Source: Progne subis subis
Lineage: Eukaryota; Chordata; Aves; Passeriformes; Hirundinidae
Reading direction: 5' to 3'
NCBI GenBank assembly: GCA_022316685.1
Contig: JAKJHU010000065.1
Location: 1,420,322 to 1,484,321 of the forward strand
DNA length: 64,000 nucleotides
In this document: positions 60,166 through 64,000 of the stretch, piece by piece
Position numbering within the stretch: position 1 is the first letter of the stretch
How the letters are laid out: every line of letters begins with the position of its first letter
Notes under the pieces: generated by a model
The model's database searches: none
Told to the model about the DNA's origin: nothing
What the model saw: the letters and a program-made list of their open reading frames with translations, nothing else
Translations under genes and position numbers: made by a program

Positions 60166-60694
60166 GTCCCTGGATGAGGTGTGACCCTGAAAACACCCTG
60201 CCCCCCAGCCAGCCTCACTCCGCCTTGCTCTGAGACTAACAGAACTGCCTTGAAAAACTTAAAGATGGCACCATTTTGTGTGTTAGATATCTTTTCTTGG
60301 GTCCCAAGCAAATGCTCAGGACAGGATCAGGCAGTGAGCAGGACCTGACTGCATTTGAATGTGGTTTGAAGGATTCTCAGCAACCTCTGCCAGCTCCTGA
60401 CAGCACCTGCTGGGCTCCGAGGGTGCAGGTCCGGGCAGGAGTTGTGCAGGAACAGAGGCTGGTGCTATGGGAATGGGGCAGAGGTGCCGTTTGCACTGGG
60501 AACATGGAGAGGACAATGTTGCTGGGGCCAAGTCCTTGCTGGCTTTGCATCTCCTGAGCTTGGACATGTAAGCCCGAGCAGTGCAGGCGGGGGTTACAGC
60601 CCCAAGTCCTCCCTTGGGGGCAGAAGTGATTCACTTTAAACTGGGGCAGGTGCCCCCCAACAGGATGGTAGGCCGTGACAACTATTTAGCTGTT

Positions 60695-60985
60695 GACAGA
60701 GGAGGGGGGAAGAGCTGGGGTTCTTCACTCTGGAGAAGTCTCCAGTGGAAACTTTGAGCCCCTTACGGTGCCTAAAGGGCTCCAAGTCGCCTGGAGAGGG
60801 CCTTTGGATGGGGCACGTAGTGATAGGGCAACAGATAACTGTTTTAAACTGACAGCAGTTTTAGATTGGACATGAGGAAGAAATGCACTGTGGCGAGGCA
60901 CTGGGACATGTTTCACAGAGCAGTTGCAGCTGCCCCATCCCTGGAGAGTGTCCAGAGTCAAGCCGGACGGAGCTCTAAACTTCCT
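60695..60985 (+). mobile_element. CR1 LINE fragment, sense
   Basis: Matches CR1 3' blocks in order with heavy divergence: CTGGAGAAG, GTGCCTAAAGGGCTCCAAG, GTAGTGATAGGGCAA, TAGATTGGACATGAGGAAGAAAT, GGCGAGGCACTGG, GCCCCATCCCTGGAG. Ends are approximate. Confidence 0.85.
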
Positions 60986-60999
60986 GGTCCCACAAGTGG

Positions 61000-61250
61000 G
61001 GAAGGCCGGACCTCAGGACCCTTAATGGCGGCAGCTCCCCCAACTACATTTCCCGGCGTGCCGCACGGCCGCTAGGCCCGCGCCCCGGTTGGAAGCTTCC
61101 AGCCGAGGACCGAGGTGGCTGCTGGGTAGAAGACGGGCGGTCCCTTCGGCGCCATTTTGTGGCAAGGCAGTGAGAGGGGCTGCGCGGGTGTCCTTGGTGT
61201 GTGGTATCGGATAGTGCCGTGCCGGGTGCCTGCGGATCCTAGGCGGCGGC
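61000..61250 (+). promoter_or_regulatory. RBM5: RBM5 promoter and 5' UTR
   Basis: CpG-rich block before the RBM5 ATG. A YY1-like GCCATTTTG is at 61151-61159. No TATA box. The transcription start is not resolved. Confidence 0.55.
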
Positions 61251-62170
61251 ATGGGCTCGGACAAGCGGTGAGCGGCGGCGGGAGGGCGAGGGAAGACGGG
61301 AGGAGGCGGGCAGTGGTGGGGGTCGCGGCGGGCGCTTCACGCTCTAAGCTCGGGCCGCTGTACCCCACAGGGTGAGTAGGACGGAGCGGAGCGGCCGCTA
61401 CGGCTCCATCGTGGAGAGGGAGGACCGCGACGAGCGGGAATCCCGCAGCCGGCGGAGAGATGACTACAAGAGGTCCAGTGAGGAGCGCCGCGGTGACCGC
61501 TATGATGACTACAGGGACTACGACAGTAGAGACTACGATAGCCGAGACTACGATAGCCGCGATAGCCGAGACTGCCGCGACTACGATAGTCGGGACTACG
61601 ATAGTCGAGACAGCCGAGTCTGCCGAGACTACGATAGTCGCGACAGCCGCGATTGCCGGGACTACGATAGCCGAGATTGCCGCGACTACGACCGGGACAG
61701 CCGAGACTACGATTGCCGGGACTACGATAGTCGGGATTGCCGAGACTACGACAGTCGCGATAGCCGAGACTATGATAGAAACTACGACAGCCGCGATTAC
61801 GATAGTCCCGAGGTGAGCGGGGTCAGGGGGGCCAGGGCCGGCACTGCGGGGCGGAGGGCACCCGGGAGCGCGTTGGATCCTGCAGCGCTGCCCGAGGCCA
61901 TGGGGACCAGCCCCGGGCAGGCGGCTGGTGTCCGTGTCGCCGTCCGTTCCTGTGGCGCTGGTGGGGACGCGCTGCAGGTAATCGCGGTGGCTGATCCTGG
62001 CTGCTGGCTTCCAGAGGGAGCGGGAGCGCAGGAACAGCGACAAATCAGAGGACGGATACCATTCCGATGGCGACTACGGCGAGCACGACTACAGGAACGA
62101 TATTAACGATGAAAAGGAGAGCAAGACCATCATGTTGCGTGGGCTCCCCATCACGGTTACGGAGAACGAT
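61251..62170 (+). CDS. RBM5: RNA-binding protein 5 (LUCA-15), N-terminal part (3' truncated by window)
   Basis: A spliceosomal A-complex protein that controls alternative splicing of apoptosis genes. Three exons are present: 61251-61267, 61371-61812, 62015-62170. They open with MGSDKRVSRTERSGRYGS and end in the first RRM strand, KTIMLRGLPITVTEND, both near-identical to remembered human RBM5. The next exon (RRM continuation) lies beyond 64000. The oddity is exon 2: where human has one RDYDS before PERERERR, this sequence has 98 codons (residues about 54-151) of RDYDS, RDSRDC and similar, all in frame. The exon phases close on both sides (donor after SPE, then RERERRNSD), so the expansion lies inside a normal exon. 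Human RBM5 and its neighbour RBM6 lie at 3p21.31, about 2 Mb from PARP3. Confidence 0.95.
61513..61806 (+). repeat. RBM5: Coding minisatellite: 15-base Arg-Asp-Tyr-Asp-Ser repeat in RBM5 exon 2
   Basis: 294 bases built from 15-base units of the form CGAGACTACGATAGC, with shorter CGAGACAGC or CGAGACTGC steps. It encodes only R, D, Y, S, C with rare V and N. The length is a multiple of three and no stop codon occurs. Many units contain the palindrome GACTA-N3-TAGTC. Confidence 0.95.
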
Positions 62171-64000
62171 GTGAGTAGCAGGGCAGGGCTGTGCCTGCCG
62201 TGCCGCCGGGCAGGGCCGTGCCGGAGCGGCTGCTGCCATTTTGTTGATCACTGCATCATGGTGGCCCCTCTCCAGCGCTGTCGCGCTGCCATTTTGAGTC
62301 CTGAAAGCATTTAAACTCCCAGTGTTAAGTAACAGAGGTCAGTTCAATGTTAATCAGTCCCTTTCAAACGGAACAAGCCGTGAATACTTATTTTTTCACG
62401 CATGTTCGGTGCTTTCCCTACGAGTGGATTTTAAACTACGTGCTCTTAGCTGTTTTTCTGTATGGGAGGGAAGAGGCAGGTTTTTTGGTTTTGGGGTTTG
62501 TTTTTGCTGCTTCCCCCCACTGCAGGGAGGGGGACAGAGACAAAGAGGTGGCACTCAGCAGTTTCTCTGGTCTTTATCGAGGCCAGAACTTGTGACTGAT
62601 GGGGTCACATACAGTCACCGAGCTCCTTAGCCGAGCATAGCCCTGCACAAAGCTGCTTTGTGTGGGCACAGCTGTGGGAGTCAAAATGGCTGCCGCCGAG
62701 CTGACGGAGCAAGTACTGACGAGCTTGGTGCTTGCTTGTCCAACTTGTTTAATAAAAAAGGTGTTCAAGCTTGAAGGTTTTCTTATTTATGGGAATTTTT
62801 AGGGTGGGTTTTCTTTTTTTTTTCCTGAGTTATTTTGGTTACCAAGCTATAAGCCCACAACTGTTATTTGAGGGGTAAAAGCTGAGCTATCCCGGTTTGT
62901 TTTCAATTAAGACTCTGCCTGCGATGTGTATATGCTTTAATTGTTAACGCAGAGAATACATTTGCACCGCTTCTACAATGGAGATTTTTTTCCTTTGGCT
63001 TTTTCATTGATTACTTGATACCCTCCTGATATTGAGGGTTACTGATCGCCTTATATTGCTCTCATATTTTCAGGAGTGTTTGAAATCAAGTGTAGGTTCC
63101 TGCATACAAATGAGACAGCCCCGTCAGACATTACACAGAACACTTTAGAACAGTTATTCTTCTGAGATATTGATGTTGTAGTTCAACAGTTGTGTAATAA
63201 CTGAATCATAATTTATATGAAAGTTTCATTCCAGGCTCAGAGTGTAGACAATACATATTGGAACATAGAGTTGAATTCTTAAGTTAACATTACTTCTGAG
63301 TCACAATTTTAATTTTTTTTTTCCTACATATTTCATAAGAAAAATTCACTTGCATATCTGATATACAATTTCCAGTCAGCATATAAACAGGTAGCTTTAG
63401 ATAAGTTTTGATTCTGCTGAGCAGCCCTGTTGCATGTAATGTAGTTTGAATTCTATGAAAGCTGCTGAAAAACCTTGTGCCTTCTGACCTAGAATTAAAA
63501 AATTGTTAGTGTTTGTTTTTCCTCCATGCCTCTGCACAGTGTCTGAGGTTGCCTGTGCTGCAGCAGCTTTGTGACAGCTGAAGAACTGGCATTTCTTTAG
63601 CTTTTTCTTTGATGACATGTTCTTCACAAATCTACTTTATCCTGAAAAACCAGTGGGGGTCAGTTAGAGGATGAGATCTTTAGCATGAGGTTTAGAAATA
63701 CATTCATCATGGAGCCTTGCAGTGCAGGCTTCTTGTTTTTCACTGCTAGGAGCGAGGGGTATTTACATGCAGGAAGAGGGATACCAGCAGTGTGTTCTTT
63801 TTAAAAATTTGGAGTCATGCACAGTCTTTACCAAATACTGTCCAAATAATCTGAGAGCATATGATCGTAGGGATTCAGATTCTGGATGATTCGGTGTCCT
63901 TGGTGAGGATTGCAGTTGGTTTAGCATGTAGCAAAAGGTTATGTGCACTTTGATGCTCATCAGTCCCCTATTCTCAGTAAGTTTTTTCTTTATCTCTGAG
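62171..64000 (+). other. RBM5: RBM5 intron 3, running off the window
   Basis: No exon recognised. GC-rich with YY1-like motifs at first (62235-62243, 62288-62296, and reversed at 62682-62690). From about 62760 it becomes clearly AT-rich, unlike the rest of the window. Confidence 0.75.

Larger units (their letters stand above)
58844..61000. other. Intergenic stretch between PARP3 and RBM5
   Basis: Divergent gene pair separated by 2.4 kb. It holds a minisatellite and a CR1 copy (listed separately). No coding exon was recognised. PARP3 5' UTR presumably occupies the first part. Confidence 0.6.

Noticed and set aside
59168..60196. Long open frames on both strands (up to 342 codons) with Cys- or Gln-rich repeats
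   Set aside because: They are produced by the stop-free minisatellite at 59700-60165; no domain, splice or start support.
61072..62043. 323-codon minus-strand open frame opposite RBM5
   Set aside because: It is the antisense shadow of the Arg-Asp-Tyr-Asp-Ser repeat and runs across RBM5 exon-intron limits. Low complexity (Val/Ile/Ala), no family match.

Overview
The window is vertebrate nuclear DNA, almost certainly from a bird and quite possibly a songbird. Genes have many short exons with GT-AG introns. Three old CR1 LINE fragments carry the avian/reptilian 3' tail. The DNA is compact and GC-rich with CpG-island promoters, as on a small avian chromosome. All exon limits below were placed by reading splice sites and checking that codon phase closes across every junction; homology was judged from remembered family sequences, not by a database search.

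Layout, left to right: 3' end of DNAH1 (+, 14 exons); BAP1 (-, all 17 coding exons); about 3.4 kb without genes holding a CR1 copy; SEMA3G (-, 16 coding exons); ACY1 (-, 14 coding exons); ABHD14A (-); a shared, repeat-filled CpG promoter; ABHD14B (+); PCBP4 (+, 12 coding exons); GPR62 (-, single coding exon); PARP3 (-, 10 coding exons); a minisatellite and a CR1 copy; and the 5' end of RBM5 (+, three exons, then an AT-rich intron running off the window). Human relatives of all of these lie on 3p21. The block ACY1 to PARP3 keeps its internal order, but it abuts SEMA3G on one side and RBM5 on the other, unlike human.

The genes do not form one pathway. They comprise a ciliary motor subunit, a nuclear deubiquitinase tumour suppressor, a secreted guidance cue, an N-acyl-amino-acid hydrolase, two alpha/beta hydrolases, a poly(C)-binding RNA protein, an orphan receptor, a DNA-break ADP-ribosyltransferase and a splicing regulator. 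They are packed closely: DNAH1 and BAP1 converge with about 170 bases between poly(A) signals, and ABHD14A ends only about 230 bases before the inferred ACY1 first exon.

No new system is visible. The most notable things are a 98-codon Arg-Asp-Tyr-Asp-Ser repeat inside RBM5 where human has a single unit, three single-base frame breaks confined to ABHD14A, ABHD14B and GPR62 while about 10.8 kb of neighbouring coding sequence is intact, a GC-AG intron in DNAH1, and several minisatellites sitting in promoters or first introns.
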